64,000 bases of DNA from NCBI GenBank assembly GCA_964519835.1, contig CAZFLD010000012.1, positions 15,331-79,330 of the forward strand. The letters are read 5' to 3'. Each line of letters opens with the position of its first letter. The stretch's first letter is position 1. Origin of the DNA: CAZFLD01 sp964519835 (lineage in GTDB: Bacteria > Spirochaetota > Spirochaetia > DSM-27196 > CAZFLD01). Of the stretch, positions 1 through 8,818 are shown in pieces. Below the pieces are notes generated by a model. It saw only the letters and a program-made list of their open reading frames with translations. It ran no database searches and was not told the DNA's origin. A program made the translations under genes and the position numbers.

Positions 1-473
1 GACATCAGAGAGCCCACGGTACTCCGCTCCGGACTCACAGACTCAATAATCGGTACACCAACAGACCGAGCCGCGGCGCGTGCTACCGAGTCTGAGGTCC
101 CATCGTCCGCCTGCCGCCGGCGATTAGTAAACAGCACGCCGTCGCTTCTGCCGTGTTCGGTACGCACGACAAGCAAACCGGAAGCGGCCGCCTCCGGTAC
201 GCGGACTTGAATCTCCGTGTCCGACCAGGCGACGTAACCGGCCGCGTTTGGGCGCACACTGCCGATGATGACATCACTCCTCAGTCGAGTATCTCCAAAG
301 TTGCGGCCGTAAATAGTTATGACGTCCCCGGGGGCCGCATAGTCCGGCGTTACAGTAAACACAACCGGCGGTTGGTACTGCACGGTAATTCCGAACACCA
401 GTAGAGCCGCAAACAAGCCAAACAGAGCAAAAGGAAGAACGGTCTTGAGAGAGATACGTTGGAACAGGGCCAT
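1..473 (-). CDS. Exported or membrane-anchored IPT/TIG-domain protein, partial
   Basis: This reading frame stays open from an ATG at 473 to the window edge, so its C-terminus is missing. Residues about 7-28 form a hydrophobic segment that could be a signal peptide or anchor. The mature part begins with an immunoglobulin-like IPT/TIG fold: a valine-threonine-proline strand, then APGDVITIYGRNF, the usual core of such domains, and later a second domain begins with IIESVSPERSTVG. IPT/TIG domains are extracellular binding or structural modules. The start overlaps the stop of the preceding gene as TGATG, which implies translational coupling. It is the last gene visible of the ECF sigma factor operon. 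Function is unknown beyond an envelope location. Confidence 0.75.
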   Translation of the reverse strand, partial: MALFQRISLKTVLPFALFGLFAALLVFGITVQYQPPVVFTVTPDYAAPGDVITIYGRNFGDTRLRSDVIIGSVRPNAAGYVAWSDTEIQVRVPEAAASGLLVVRTEHGRSDGVLFTNRRRQADDGTSDSVARAAARSVGVPIIESVSPERSTVGSLM

Positions 474-982
474 CAGCTCTGCTCGGTCGGCTCCACAAAG
501 GGCGAAATTCGAATCTCCAGCTCGATATTAAAGCTACCGATAGGGACCGGTTCGCCACCTTCTTCAGTTCCTAATGGGAAGAATACCACCGGTTCGCCAA
601 GACTCACGGGGAGGCTTTGGAAGGTGGGGTGGTACATGACACTTTCTTCGCCATTTTCAGATACCCACGTCTGGCCTTGGGCTACGAGCAATATCGAGTC
701 GTCTTCTTCACGATACGGGGTGAATTCCAGGTTGACCACTAAATTGCTGCCCTCAAGCCGGACTGCAACCGCGCGGCCGGAAATGGTTACCCGGGTGAGC
801 TCCATGTTCCAGACGGTTTCCCGTTCGCCTTCGGTTATGCGCGCGGTTATGTGGACCGACAGGGCCTTGTCTAAAATAAGATTAAGGGTGTTCTGGAGTT
901 CTTCCGCCAAATCCGTGGCATACGTGGCCTGAGGCACGGCCATTAGCATACACGCGGCGGCAACGGCGAACACTCGCCTCAT
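473..982 (-). CDS. Exported protein of unknown function in ECF sigma operon
   Basis: A protein of 169 residues with a clear signal peptide (MRRVFAVAAACMLMAVPQATYA, cleavage near residue 22). The mature part is acidic, rich in beta-strand-like sequence, and has no cysteines or catalytic motif I recognise. The start overlaps the end of the anti-sigma gene by 4 nt and its stop overlaps the next start by 1 nt, so the four genes are read as one unit. By analogy with ECF operons it may be a periplasmic sensor or envelope target, but this is inference from position. Confidence 0.7.
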   Translation of the reverse strand: MRRVFAVAAACMLMAVPQATYATDLAEELQNTLNLILDKALSVHITARITEGERETVWNMELTRVTISGRAVAVRLEGSNLVVNLEFTPYREEDDSILLVAQGQTWVSENGEESVMYHPTFQSLPVSLGEPVVFFPLGTEEGGEPVPIGSFNIELEIRISPFVEPTEQS

Positions 983-1533
983 TCGATACCTCGGCTCCCT
1001 TCAAAATCAGAGCGGCGCATAAACGTCGGCTCACCGTAGAATTCAAATCGCGGGACGTCAGGCAACTCTATGCGCACCTGACCAACTTCGCTACGACCGT
1101 TGAGCCATTGTATTACGTCCCCGAGACCCTCGTCATCAACATTTATCGTGACGTCGACTCGCCCTTCGTCCGCCATCCGCAGACCGACCGGCCGGCGCCC
1201 CAATCCGGTTGCGTACACAAGAAGGGCGCCCAAGAGGGCGGCGGCAAGGCCCGCTGCGGCAGCGGCGGGGAACGGAACACGTTTTCGCCAAATCGGCGTT
1301 TGGCGCGTACGGGAAAGGCGGGTCCGCTCGGTAACCGCGGCATACACACGGGCGCGAGCATTATCGATCTCGGGCCCCGGAATCGACCGGACGTTGCTGC
1401 TTATTGCTTGCAACTCGGCAAAGGCCTTGCCGGTCCTGTCATCCCGCTCGATCTCTTCGCAAATGTGCTCCTTCCAAGGACTCGGCACCTCGCCGTCCAC
1501 GTGTGCCGAAAGCAGCTCTCGGTTAGGGTACAT
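979..1533 (-). CDS. Anti-sigma factor, membrane-anchored
   Basis: The start is placed at the ATG at 1533 (MYPNRELLSAHVDGE) because GAGGAGG lies just upstream; a longer frame from 1602 would overlap the sigma gene far more. The 184-residue protein begins with the short helix typical of anti-sigma N-termini (ELLSAHVDGEVP), but lacks the HxxxCxxC zinc motif of ZAS proteins, having only one cysteine nearby. A single alanine/leucine-rich transmembrane helix lies near residues 88-110, followed by a periplasmic domain of about 75 residues. The gene overlaps the sigma factor gene by 11 nt. The expected role is to hold the ECF sigma factor at the membrane until an envelope signal arrives. Confidence 0.75.
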   Translation of the reverse strand: MYPNRELLSAHVDGEVPSPWKEHICEEIERDDRTGKAFAELQAISSNVRSIPGPEIDNARARVYAAVTERTRLSRTRQTPIWRKRVPFPAAAAAGLAAALLGALLVYATGLGRRPVGLRMADEGRVDVTINVDDEGLGDVIQWLNGRSEVGQVRIELPDVPRFEFYGEPTFMRRSDFEGSRGIE

Positions 1534-2053
1534 GCAGCCCTCCTCGCTTTGAAAGGATTTCTCCAAGTCGTTCCCGTGCGCGAAATATTCGTACTTTGAC
1601 ATTGCCCTCGGATATACCGAGGACCGTGGCTATTTCTTTGTAAGCTAAGTCACCAAACTCGCGGAGCACCAAAGCGGCCTTGAGTTTTTCCGGTAGCGCC
1701 GTAAGCGCCTCCTGCACGGCCTCGGTTGATTCCATCTTCAGGACACGGTCTTCGCCGGTATCAGGCGGCCGCGTTCGTTCCATCAATACTCTTTCGTAGG
1801 CGCGTCGCTCACGGCCGCGCCGTTTTGCGTGATTCAACGCAAGGTTTTTTGCGACCCGAATGAGCCAGTATTTTGCCTGTGCCGAATCGTCAAAGCGCTC
1901 CATCCGCTGATAAAACCGAATGAAGGCCTCCTGACATATCTCTTCGGCAATCGCCTCCTGCCCGACCACGTGATACGCCACGCGCAGGATAATCGGGAAG
2001 ACTTCGTTGTATACGGCGTCAAACTCATCCCGACGCCTGGGTCCTGATTCCAT
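1523..2053 (-). CDS. RNA polymerase sigma factor, ECF/RpoE type
   Basis: A 176-residue protein with the two-domain ECF layout. Region 2 spans about residues 12-80, with EEICQEAFIRFYQ and the -10-binding segment FDDSAQAKYWLIRVAKNLALNHAKRR. Region 4 spans about 110-168, with the conserved LPEKLKAALVLREFGDLAYKE run and the helix-turn-helix GISEGNVKVRIFRARERL. It directs transcription of an envelope-stress type regulon and probably its own operon. The next gene encodes its likely anti-sigma factor. No -35/-10 pair was found with confidence in the 33 nt between this gene and cysS, so the promoter may overlap the end of cysS. Confidence 0.92.
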   Translation of the reverse strand: MESGPRRRDEFDAVYNEVFPIILRVAYHVVGQEAIAEEICQEAFIRFYQRMERFDDSAQAKYWLIRVAKNLALNHAKRRGRERRAYERVLMERTRPPDTGEDRVLKMESTEAVQEALTALPEKLKAALVLREFGDLAYKEIATVLGISEGNVKVRIFRARERLGEILSKRGGLHVP

Positions 2054-2086
2054 AACTAGAACAGCTCTATGACGACAATCGTTACA

Positions 2087-3490
2087 TCAAACTCGGGTCC
2101 AGCGGGTACCCGTAGGGGTATCCTCCACGAGAATACCACGCTCTCGCAACGTCTCGCGGATTTCGTCGGACCTGGCATAATCCTTGTCATGTCGGGCCCT
2201 TTCTCTTTCCTGAATTAGCGCGGTGACCTCCGGCGCGAGCTCGGTAGGCCGCCCTCGTTCCGTCTGCAAGTCCAAGCCAAAGACCGCATCAAACTCGTCT
2301 GCAAGGTCGAGCCGGGTGCGTGATGTGATTGCTGGGTCCTTCACAAGCGTACGCAAGCAACCAAGGGCCCGCGGCATGTTTATGTCGTCTTCGAGCGCGG
2401 CGCGAAACTCCCGCCGGTATTCATCGGCGGCATCCTGCGCGGCGTCCTCCGTCCCCTTCTCTTCTTCGAGACGCGTGAGCTGATCGGTCAGCCCCTTGCG
2501 CGCCGTCCGGGCGGCACCTATGGCGTCCCAGCTGAATTGCAGCTGGGTCCGGTAGTGTGCGCCGAGGAGGTAGTATCGATAGTCGAGAGGATGATACCCC
2601 CGCTCCTCCAACGAGGTCACGGTCAAGAAGCCGCCCTTCGACTTTGCCATCTTGCCGGAGTCCATGACCAAAAACTCACCGTGCAGCCAAAACCGGACCC
2701 ATGGCCTGCCGGTGGCTGCCTCGGACTGGGCGATTTCGTTGGTGTGGTGCACCGGTATGTGGTCAACCCCACCACAATGAATGTCGATTGATTCGCCTAA
2801 GTGCTTTATGCTCATCGCGCTGCACTCGATGTGCCATCCCGGGTAGCCCCGGCCCCACGGCGAATCCCAAAGCATGGCCTGATGGGAGAACTTGGACTGG
2901 GTAAACCACAGAACAAAATCTCGCGGATTGCGTTTGTTGGCATCGACCTCCACCCTGGCGCCGGCCTTTTGATCCTGGCGGTCGAGCAGCGCGAGCCTTC
3001 CGTAGGCATTGAATTTGGACACGTCAAAGTAGACGTTCCCCCCGGCCTGGTACGTAAATCCCCTCTCCTCGAGGCGTTGTACAAGAGCGACCATGTCTTG
3101 GATGTGATCGGTCGCGCGACAAACAACGGACGGACGCAGGATATTGAGCTTGTGCAGGTCTTTTTCAAAGGCGGCGATAAACATCTCGGCGATCTCCCAC
3201 ACCGTCATGCCGCGCTCGCGCGCCCCCACGATGATTTTATCCTCGCCCTCGTCACCGTCGTCGGTGAGATGACCGACATCGGTAATGTTCATCACCTGCC
3301 GGACCGAATACCCCAGATACTCCATGCTTCGGCGCAGAGTGTCCTCGAAGAGGAAGGTCCGCATGTTGCCGATGTGTTGATAATTGTAGACCGTGGGGCC
3401 GCAGCAATACATCCGCACCACGCCGTCCGAGTGAAGGGGCGCAAATTCTTCCCGCGTTCGACCCATGGTGTTGTAAAGAGTAAGCGGCAC
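2087..3490 (-). CDS. cysS: Cysteinyl-tRNA synthetase
   Basis: Charges tRNA-Cys with cysteine in the cytoplasm. The 467-residue length fits the family (E. coli 461). The start is the GTG at 3490, preceded by GGAG at 6 nt spacing and giving the usual N-terminus PLTLYNTMGRTREEF; an upstream extension to 3634 would run into murB. Visible motifs are the zinc and nucleotide region CCGPTVYNYQHIGN (HIGH motif as HIGN), the zinc-binding GWHIECSAMS segment, and the KMSKS loop as KMAKSKGG. The C-terminal helical domain ends in VEDTPTGTRW, typical for CysS. It is divergent from murB with 61 nt between the starts. Confidence 0.96.
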   Translation of the reverse strand: MPLTLYNTMGRTREEFAPLHSDGVVRMYCCGPTVYNYQHIGNMRTFLFEDTLRRSMEYLGYSVRQVMNITDVGHLTDDGDEGEDKIIVGARERGMTVWEIAEMFIAAFEKDLHKLNILRPSVVCRATDHIQDMVALVQRLEERGFTYQAGGNVYFDVSKFNAYGRLALLDRQDQKAGARVEVDANKRNPRDFVLWFTQSKFSHQAMLWDSPWGRGYPGWHIECSAMSIKHLGESIDIHCGGVDHIPVHHTNEIAQSEAATGRPWVRFWLHGEFLVMDSGKMAKSKGGFLTVTSLEERGYHPLDYRYYLLGAHYRTQLQFSWDAIGAARTARKGLTDQLTRLEEEKGTEDAAQDAADEYRREFRAALEDDINMPRALGCLRTLVKDPAITSRTRLDLADEFDAVFGLDLQTERGRPTELAPEVTALIQERERARHDKDYARSDEIRETLRERGILVEDTPTGTRWTRV

Positions 3491-3551
3491 CCGATTCTCC
3501 GATAAGAGGATTACCTGGAAAGAGGTCCAGGGATATCTGTATACTCGTCGA

Positions 3552-4481
3552 GTGACGACAATACGAGAATTGGCGTCGAAATTCAACATACAGTCGATGT
3601 TGCAAACCGACGAGCCACTCAGCGAGCACACCACATTTGGTATCGGTGGACCCGCCGACTACTACCTCGAGCCGAAAAGTGTTGAAGAGATGGTGCAGGC
3701 GGTACGGTTTGCCAACGCCGCGGACCTACAGTTTTTTGTGTTGGGCGGAGGCGCAAATGTCCTTGTGGCGGACAAGGGCGTGCGCGGCCTGGTGATCAAC
3801 ACCGCGGCGCTGAAGAGCATCACGATAGAAGGAACCGACCTTGTCGCGGAGTCGGGTGCGCCGATTAGCGAGGCGGCGGAGCGTGCGGCGGAGGCGGGAC
3901 TCGGCGGATTGGCGTTTTTGTATTCCATGCCCGGCTCGACGGGAGGCGCCGTGTGGATGAACGCCCGCTGCTACGGGCACTCTATCTTCGACATTCTCGG
4001 ACCGGTGGCGTGTGTCACGCGAGAGGGCGGACTACAGACCTACCGGCCGCGGGGCGCAGACTTCGACTACAAAACATCACCATTCCAGGACAACAAACGC
4101 GTTGTTCTCTCGGTGCGGTTTCGTCTGCAGCCTTCGGACAAAAAGGCTCTTCGAGAAGAGATGGCCGGTTACGAGGAAGACCGACGACAGAAAGGCCATT
4201 TCTCCGCTCCGTCCGCCGGATCGGTGTTCAAGAACAACCGCGCTTTTGGAGCGCCCACCGGAAGGCTCATCGACAGCCTCGGCCTGCGCGGGTACCGGGT
4301 CGGGGGCGCGAAAATTTCGGACAAACACGCCAATATCTTTGTGAACGGGGGTGGCGCCACCGCCGACGACATGCGAGGGTTGATCGAACACGTCGAAAAA
4401 CAGGTGATGGATCAACTCGGATTCCACCTCGAGCGCGAAGTGCTCTTTGTGGGTGATTGGGGCAAGTCCCGGGGAACGTGA
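3552..4481 (+). CDS. murB: UDP-N-acetylenolpyruvoylglucosamine reductase
   Basis: Reduces UDP-GlcNAc-enolpyruvate to UDP-MurNAc with NADPH and FAD, the second committed step of peptidoglycan synthesis. The 309 residues contain the FAD-binding segments HTTFGIGGPADYY and VLGGGANVLVAD, then SMPGSTGGAVWMNARCYG and the active-site serine region SAPSAGSVFKN. The C-terminal domain has GLRGYRVGGAKISDKHANIFVN, as in classical MurB. The start is a GTG. The stop lies 2 nt before the mgtE start, so the two are probably cotranscribed. Confidence 0.95.
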   Translation: MTTIRELASKFNIQSMLQTDEPLSEHTTFGIGGPADYYLEPKSVEEMVQAVRFANAADLQFFVLGGGANVLVADKGVRGLVINTAALKSITIEGTDLVAESGAPISEAAERAAEAGLGGLAFLYSMPGSTGGAVWMNARCYGHSIFDILGPVACVTREGGLQTYRPRGADFDYKTSPFQDNKRVVLSVRFRLQPSDKKALREEMAGYEEDRRQKGHFSAPSAGSVFKNNRAFGAPTGRLIDSLGLRGYRVGGAKISDKHANIFVNGGGATADDMRGLIEHVEKQVMDQLGFHLEREVLFVGDWGKSRGT

Positions 4482-4483
4482 AC

Positions 4484-5830
4484 ATGCAAAATCTACTCGA
4501 CAACCTGCGGGAGTATATGGATCTTCTAGACCACGCGCAGCTTCGCGAGGTGCTTCACGAGGTTCCCGCTCCCGATCTGGTAGAGATATGGCCCGGGCTC
4601 GATTCCAAAGAGGCCCACACGATCTTTTTGCTCCTAAAGCTCAACCAGAAGGTCGACGTCATTCGGGCCATATCGTTGACCGAGCAAGAGGACCTCCTCA
4701 AAGGTCTCTCCCTGGACAATCTGCGACAGATCTTTCAGGAGATGGAGCCCGACGATCTTGTCGACATCATTCAAGAAGTTGGATCCGAGGTCCGTGAGTC
4801 CGTTTGGAGCAGTTTGGACGCGGAGGCACGAAGAGAAACGCAGTTCCTCTTGAAATTCGATGAGGATGATGCCGCCGGCTTGATGACACCGCGGTACCTA
4901 GCGATTAGGCCGACCATCACCGTTGGGCAGGCCATCTCCTTTATTCGAGCCAACGGCCGTGACGTGGAAACCGTCTACTACGTCTACGTCGTGGATCAGG
5001 TGAAGCGCCTCCTAGGCGTTGTATCGATGAAGGACTTGTTCTTCACCGACGACACCGTACGTATCGAAAACATGATGACCACCGAGCCCACCTTTGTGTA
5101 TGAGGAAACCGACCAGGAGGATACCGCGCGGACGCTCGAAGCCCATGACCTGATTGCGGTGCCGGTCCTCGACCAGTACCATCGGCTTCTCGGAATCGTA
5201 ACTTTCGACGACATCATCGACGTCATTCGCGAAGAGCAAACCGAGGACGTGTACAAAATGGGCGCCATGGAAGGAAGCGCCGACGTGTACACACAAACCT
5301 CGGTCTTCCGACTTATTCGAAAGAGAGTTCCGTGGCTGATCATTCTGCTCTTGGCGGGAACCATCACCACAAACGTCCTGCACTTTTTTGAGGATATCTA
5401 TATTGGCGCGGCATTTCTTGTGCTATTTGTGCCGGTCATAACTCAAACAGGAGGCAACTCCGGGACCCAGAGCTCGACCCTTATGATCCGCGGAATCGCG
5501 ACCGGAGAGGTTCACCTGCGCGATACGTGGCGGATACTCACAAAGGAGCTTGCAGTGGGTCTCCTTATGGGCATTCTTCTCGGTGGCGTAATATTTCTGC
5601 GCGGTGTACTCCTTCCCCCGGGCATTGATGTCTTTCAGGGCCTGGCGATTGGTCTATCCCTGGTGTTTGTCGTGCTCTTGTCGAGCCTGATCGGAGCCAT
5701 CGCCCCACTTCTTATCCACAAATTGGGTTTCGACCCGACCGTCATGGCCGGTCCCCTTATGGCAACGGTAATCGACCTAATCGGATTGACCATCTACTTC
5801 AACGTTGCGCGAGCGCTCCTCGGCCTCTGA
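4484..5830 (+). CDS. mgtE: Magnesium transporter MgtE
   Basis: A Mg2+ channel of the inner membrane gated by cytoplasmic Mg2+. The start is taken as the ATG at 4484, giving 448 residues; GTG 4478 and TTG 4457 are also in frame. Domains in order: a superhelical N-domain (about 1-125) of repeated acidic helices, two CBS domains (about 130-250), a connecting helix, and five transmembrane helices from about residue 280. The pore helix region carries VPVITQTGGNSGTQSSTLMI, the family hallmark. The gene follows murB by 2 nt. Its 3' end overlaps the convergent gene on the other strand by 54 nt. Confidence 0.95.
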   Translation: MQNLLDNLREYMDLLDHAQLREVLHEVPAPDLVEIWPGLDSKEAHTIFLLLKLNQKVDVIRAISLTEQEDLLKGLSLDNLRQIFQEMEPDDLVDIIQEVGSEVRESVWSSLDAEARRETQFLLKFDEDDAAGLMTPRYLAIRPTITVGQAISFIRANGRDVETVYYVYVVDQVKRLLGVVSMKDLFFTDDTVRIENMMTTEPTFVYEETDQEDTARTLEAHDLIAVPVLDQYHRLLGIVTFDDIIDVIREEQTEDVYKMGAMEGSADVYTQTSVFRLIRKRVPWLIILLLAGTITTNVLHFFEDIYIGAAFLVLFVPVITQTGGNSGTQSSTLMIRGIATGEVHLRDTWRILTKELAVGLLMGILLGGVIFLRGVLLPPGIDVFQGLAIGLSLVFVVLLSSLIGAIAPLLIHKLGFDPTVMAGPLMATVIDLIGLTIYFNVARALLGL

Positions 5831-7300
5831 CAGCCTGTGCTTGCTGCTGTAGGTGAGCCTGACGCCGGGAACCGGCCGGCCGTGGTCAAACTGCAGAACA
5901 AGGTCAATGCTATCCCCTCCGTCTTTTACGCGAAGATAGGCCCTCGTGTCGACGGTTGGACCTGCCGCCGTGGTACCGCCTTCAGCGTCTGCGTTGCCGT
6001 TGCCGGACCCGGCAGGGGCGTTGTTGCCGGTCCACGTCAGTGTCGGCTCGATGCCTACCGTGACCGGCCCAACCTTCGCCTCGAGCAGAACGGATAGCTC
6101 GATATCGGCGGCGGATTCGGCAGTCCACTCGATGTCGGCATTTGTGGCCAGCCTGGCCCATGGAAGCTTCAGCTGCACACCAGGCGAAACGCTGTACTCG
6201 AGCGGTTCCGACGGGGCCGGCGACGTCAGCTCGAGGCCAAGATCTCCGGCAAACGGAGCGTCGTCCGGCAGGATAGAAAAAAACTCGATGCCCAACGTCG
6301 CTTTGTGTTCCGGCACCAGACGATATCTGCCGGACGACACGTCGCCACGGTAGGCGAGCTCGTACGAGCCGTCGCAGACCAACTGCAGACTCATCCCGGA
6401 CAGCTCACCTTCCAACTCGACCAGCAGTCCCGCCGATCCCCGGTTGCGGGCGGTTAACGGCGACGTAAAGTGCCTGTCGATGTAGGAAAGCCCAAAGCAA
6501 AGCTCGATGCACGACTCAACAGGCCACTCCGCCCCATCCGGCCTCGCTCGCTCGGAGGCGACCGACACGCTTGTTAGGAGGCGCGACCTCACGCCAAGCA
6601 ACCCGTAGCCCGACGTAGAGCCGACCAACTCCAAGAGCTGCTCGATCTCGATCTGTGCCGGATCATTGGTCGTTCCCTCCCCCTCCGGAGGCATACCGAC
6701 GTGGAGCACGGTCCGCCCGGTGGTCGAAACGCCGACCACAAACACCGGCGCCGATACGGGCGCGGTCGGCACAAACCACGAGCGGCGTGTATCCGCCGCG
6801 GTAAGCGTGTAGGCCGCGACCAGCCCCAGTTCGGCTTCAGAGAGCGCAATATCGGCCGAATTCCCAACATCCAACGACGCACCGGCCGCCAATTCCCCGT
6901 CGTCGCCTTCGTACAGCCATACCCAGAGCGGCAGCAGCGGGCCAAGGGCCGCCACGGCAAGTCCTTGAAGCCTCCCGGGGGACAAGGAGATGTCTATTCC
7001 CGGCGGTCCGGAGGGTCGTGACGCGGCCGCGGTAGGCACCGACAAGAGCCGCATGGCGCCGTCTCGCCGCAGAGCTCCCGCCCGCAAGAACGGGAGCGCG
7101 AACCCCCACGCGGCAAGGGGATCGTTTGGCGTCGCTACAATAAATGCCCGGACCTCGTCGGCATCAAAGAGCAGCCGTGCCGCCGCGGTATCGGGCGTCG
7201 AGAGCCGTGTCGTGAGCTCCACCGTTGGCTCGATTGCCTCGGCGAGACAGACACGACAAAATACCGTCGCGATAATCAAGAGCACTCGGATGGTCCGCAC
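5777..7300 (-). CDS. Exported protein of unknown function
   Basis: A 507-residue protein from a GTG start, with a signal peptide (RTIRVLLIIATVFCRVCLAEA). The mature part is rich in short alternating hydrophobic segments resembling outer-membrane beta-strands, for example in the last 250 residues (SYELAYRGDV, ATLGIEFFSI, VTVGIEPTLTW, DTRAYLRV). A low-complexity NNAPAGSGNGNADAEGG stretch lies near residue 430. I recognise no family. An outer-membrane or periplasmic location is likely. The convergent mgtE overlaps its last 54 nt, and both frames look genuinely coding there. Confidence 0.7.
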   Translation of the reverse strand: MRTIRVLLIIATVFCRVCLAEAIEPTVELTTRLSTPDTAAARLLFDADEVRAFIVATPNDPLAAWGFALPFLRAGALRRDGAMRLLSVPTAAASRPSGPPGIDISLSPGRLQGLAVAALGPLLPLWVWLYEGDDGELAAGASLDVGNSADIALSEAELGLVAAYTLTAADTRRSWFVPTAPVSAPVFVVGVSTTGRTVLHVGMPPEGEGTTNDPAQIEIEQLLELVGSTSGYGLLGVRSRLLTSVSVASERARPDGAEWPVESCIELCFGLSYIDRHFTSPLTARNRGSAGLLVELEGELSGMSLQLVCDGSYELAYRGDVSSGRYRLVPEHKATLGIEFFSILPDDAPFAGDLGLELTSPAPSEPLEYSVSPGVQLKLPWARLATNADIEWTAESAADIELSVLLEAKVGPVTVGIEPTLTWTGNNAPAGSGNGNADAEGGTTAAGPTVDTRAYLRVKDGGDSIDLVLQFDHGRPVPGVRLTYSSKHRLSEAEERSRNVEVDGQSD

Positions 7301-7433
7301 ACCCTTAGCTACCGCGAGTTTTGGACGTTGACTTCAATGCAATGGCGGCTTTCTTGAAATCGCCCTCGGTTTGTGAGACACTCGCAAGCATACCACTCGA
7401 GGGAATGCACACGTTTGTCACCGGGAGGCTCGA

Positions 7434-8810
7434 ATGATCATTCTGACCCTGAATTGCGGGAGCTCGTCCGTAAAATACCAAGTCTTTGACTGGGAAGGAC
7501 AAGTAAGCCTTGCGGCGGGGATCGTTGAACGGGTTACCCAAGAGGGGTCGGCAATAAGTCACAAGGTCCTTGGCCGCGACGAATATGAGAAACAGAGCCC
7601 CTGTCCAACACACCGGGAAGCCATCGGACTCATTCTCGACACAATACAGGACAAAGAACATGGTGTGATCAACGACATCGGCGAGGTAAAGGCCGTCGGC
7701 CACCGAGTGGTCCATGGTGGCGAACGGTTTGCCAAGTCGGTGCGTGTTACGTCGGAGGTCATCGAAACATTCCGACAGATTCAGCAGCTTGCTCCCCTCC
7801 ACAATCCCGCGAACATTCAGGGAATCGAGTCGGCTATGGCGGTGCTGCCCGACGTCCCGCATTGCGCGGTCATGGATACGGCCTGGCACCAAACCATGCC
7901 GGAGAAGGCCTTCCTCTATGCACTGCCGTACGAGTGGTATCAGAAGCACAACGTTCGCCGCTACGGCTTCCACGGCACGTCGTTTTTGTACACGGCGAAA
8001 CGCGCCGCGGTCCTCCTGGGCAAAAACCCCTTCGAGTGCAACCTTATTATCGCTCACGTCGGTAACGGCTCGAGCATCAACGCCGTGCAAAACGGCCTCT
8101 CGCTCGATACGTCCATGGGCCTCACACCCCTCGAGGGGCTCATTATGGGTACTCGCTGCGGCGACATCGATCCGGCCATTCCCTTTCACATGATAAATCA
8201 AACCGGAATGACGGCGGATCAGGTCGAGCGTGCGCTCAACAAGCAAAGTGGCGTCTTGGGAATAACCGAGGAGTTTGTGGATCGCCGGGACATCGAGATT
8301 GCGGCCTCCAAGGGCAACAAGCGCGCGGCTTTGGCTATCGAGATGGAAGCGTACCGCCTCAAGAAATACGTAGGCGCCTATGCGGCGGCTTTAGGGCGTG
8401 TAGACGCCGTGGTGTTTACGGCAGGCGTCGGGGAGCGCGGACCAATCATTCGCGAAAAGGCGGTTGAAGGTCTGGAGTTTATGGGCATCGCAATCGACCC
8501 CGACAAAAACGCCGTGTCCATTACCAAGAATGCCGAGACGGATATCGCCTTAGAAAACTCACCAACTCGTATATTTGTAATCCCAACCAACGAAGAGCTT
8601 GTGATGACCGAGGACACCCACGCAATCTTGCAAGGCACTTACGACGTTCACACCAACTTCACCTACAGCTTTCAGGACCCTGCCTACATCAATCGCGAAC
8701 GCGAGGGCTGCATAGATCGGGACTTCGAGAAGTTCAACGGGCTCGAGAAGATCGTCAGGCGTCCAGGCGGTGCCCAGCCGGACAAGGCCTACCCCACCGA
8801 GTGCGAGTAG
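7434..8810 (+). CDS. ackA: Acetate kinase with C-terminal extension
   Basis: Interconverts acetyl phosphate + ADP with acetate + ATP, the final ATP-yielding step of acetate fermentation. Seen in the 458 residues: N7 in TLNCGSSSVKYQ, R91 in GHRVVHGGERF, D148 in VMDTAWHQTMP, H180 in YGFHGTSF, the phosphate-binding HVGNGSSINAV, and FTAGVGERGP. GGGAGG precedes the ATG. Typical AckA has about 400 residues; here about 50 extra follow the normal end, starting near TYDVHTNFTYSF and ending KAYPTECE. No pta gene is adjacent. It converges on the DJ-1 gene with only 8 nt between stops. Confidence 0.96.
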   Translation: MIILTLNCGSSSVKYQVFDWEGQVSLAAGIVERVTQEGSAISHKVLGRDEYEKQSPCPTHREAIGLILDTIQDKEHGVINDIGEVKAVGHRVVHGGERFAKSVRVTSEVIETFRQIQQLAPLHNPANIQGIESAMAVLPDVPHCAVMDTAWHQTMPEKAFLYALPYEWYQKHNVRRYGFHGTSFLYTAKRAAVLLGKNPFECNLIIAHVGNGSSINAVQNGLSLDTSMGLTPLEGLIMGTRCGDIDPAIPFHMINQTGMTADQVERALNKQSGVLGITEEFVDRRDIEIAASKGNKRAALAIEMEAYRLKKYVGAYAAALGRVDAVVFTAGVGERGPIIREKAVEGLEFMGIAIDPDKNAVSITKNAETDIALENSPTRIFVIPTNEELVMTEDTHAILQGTYDVHTNFTYSFQDPAYINREREGCIDRDFEKFNGLEKIVRRPGGAQPDKAYPTECE

Positions 8811-8818
8811 GAGCGCAT

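Noticed and set aside
3491..3634. Longer N-terminus for CysS
   Set aside because: It would overlap murB on the other strand; the GTG at 3490 has a good ribosome site and the family N-terminus.
7305..8246. A 313-codon open frame opposite ackA
   Set aside because: It is antisense to strongly conserved AckA motifs; open frames of this length are common opposite GC-rich genes.
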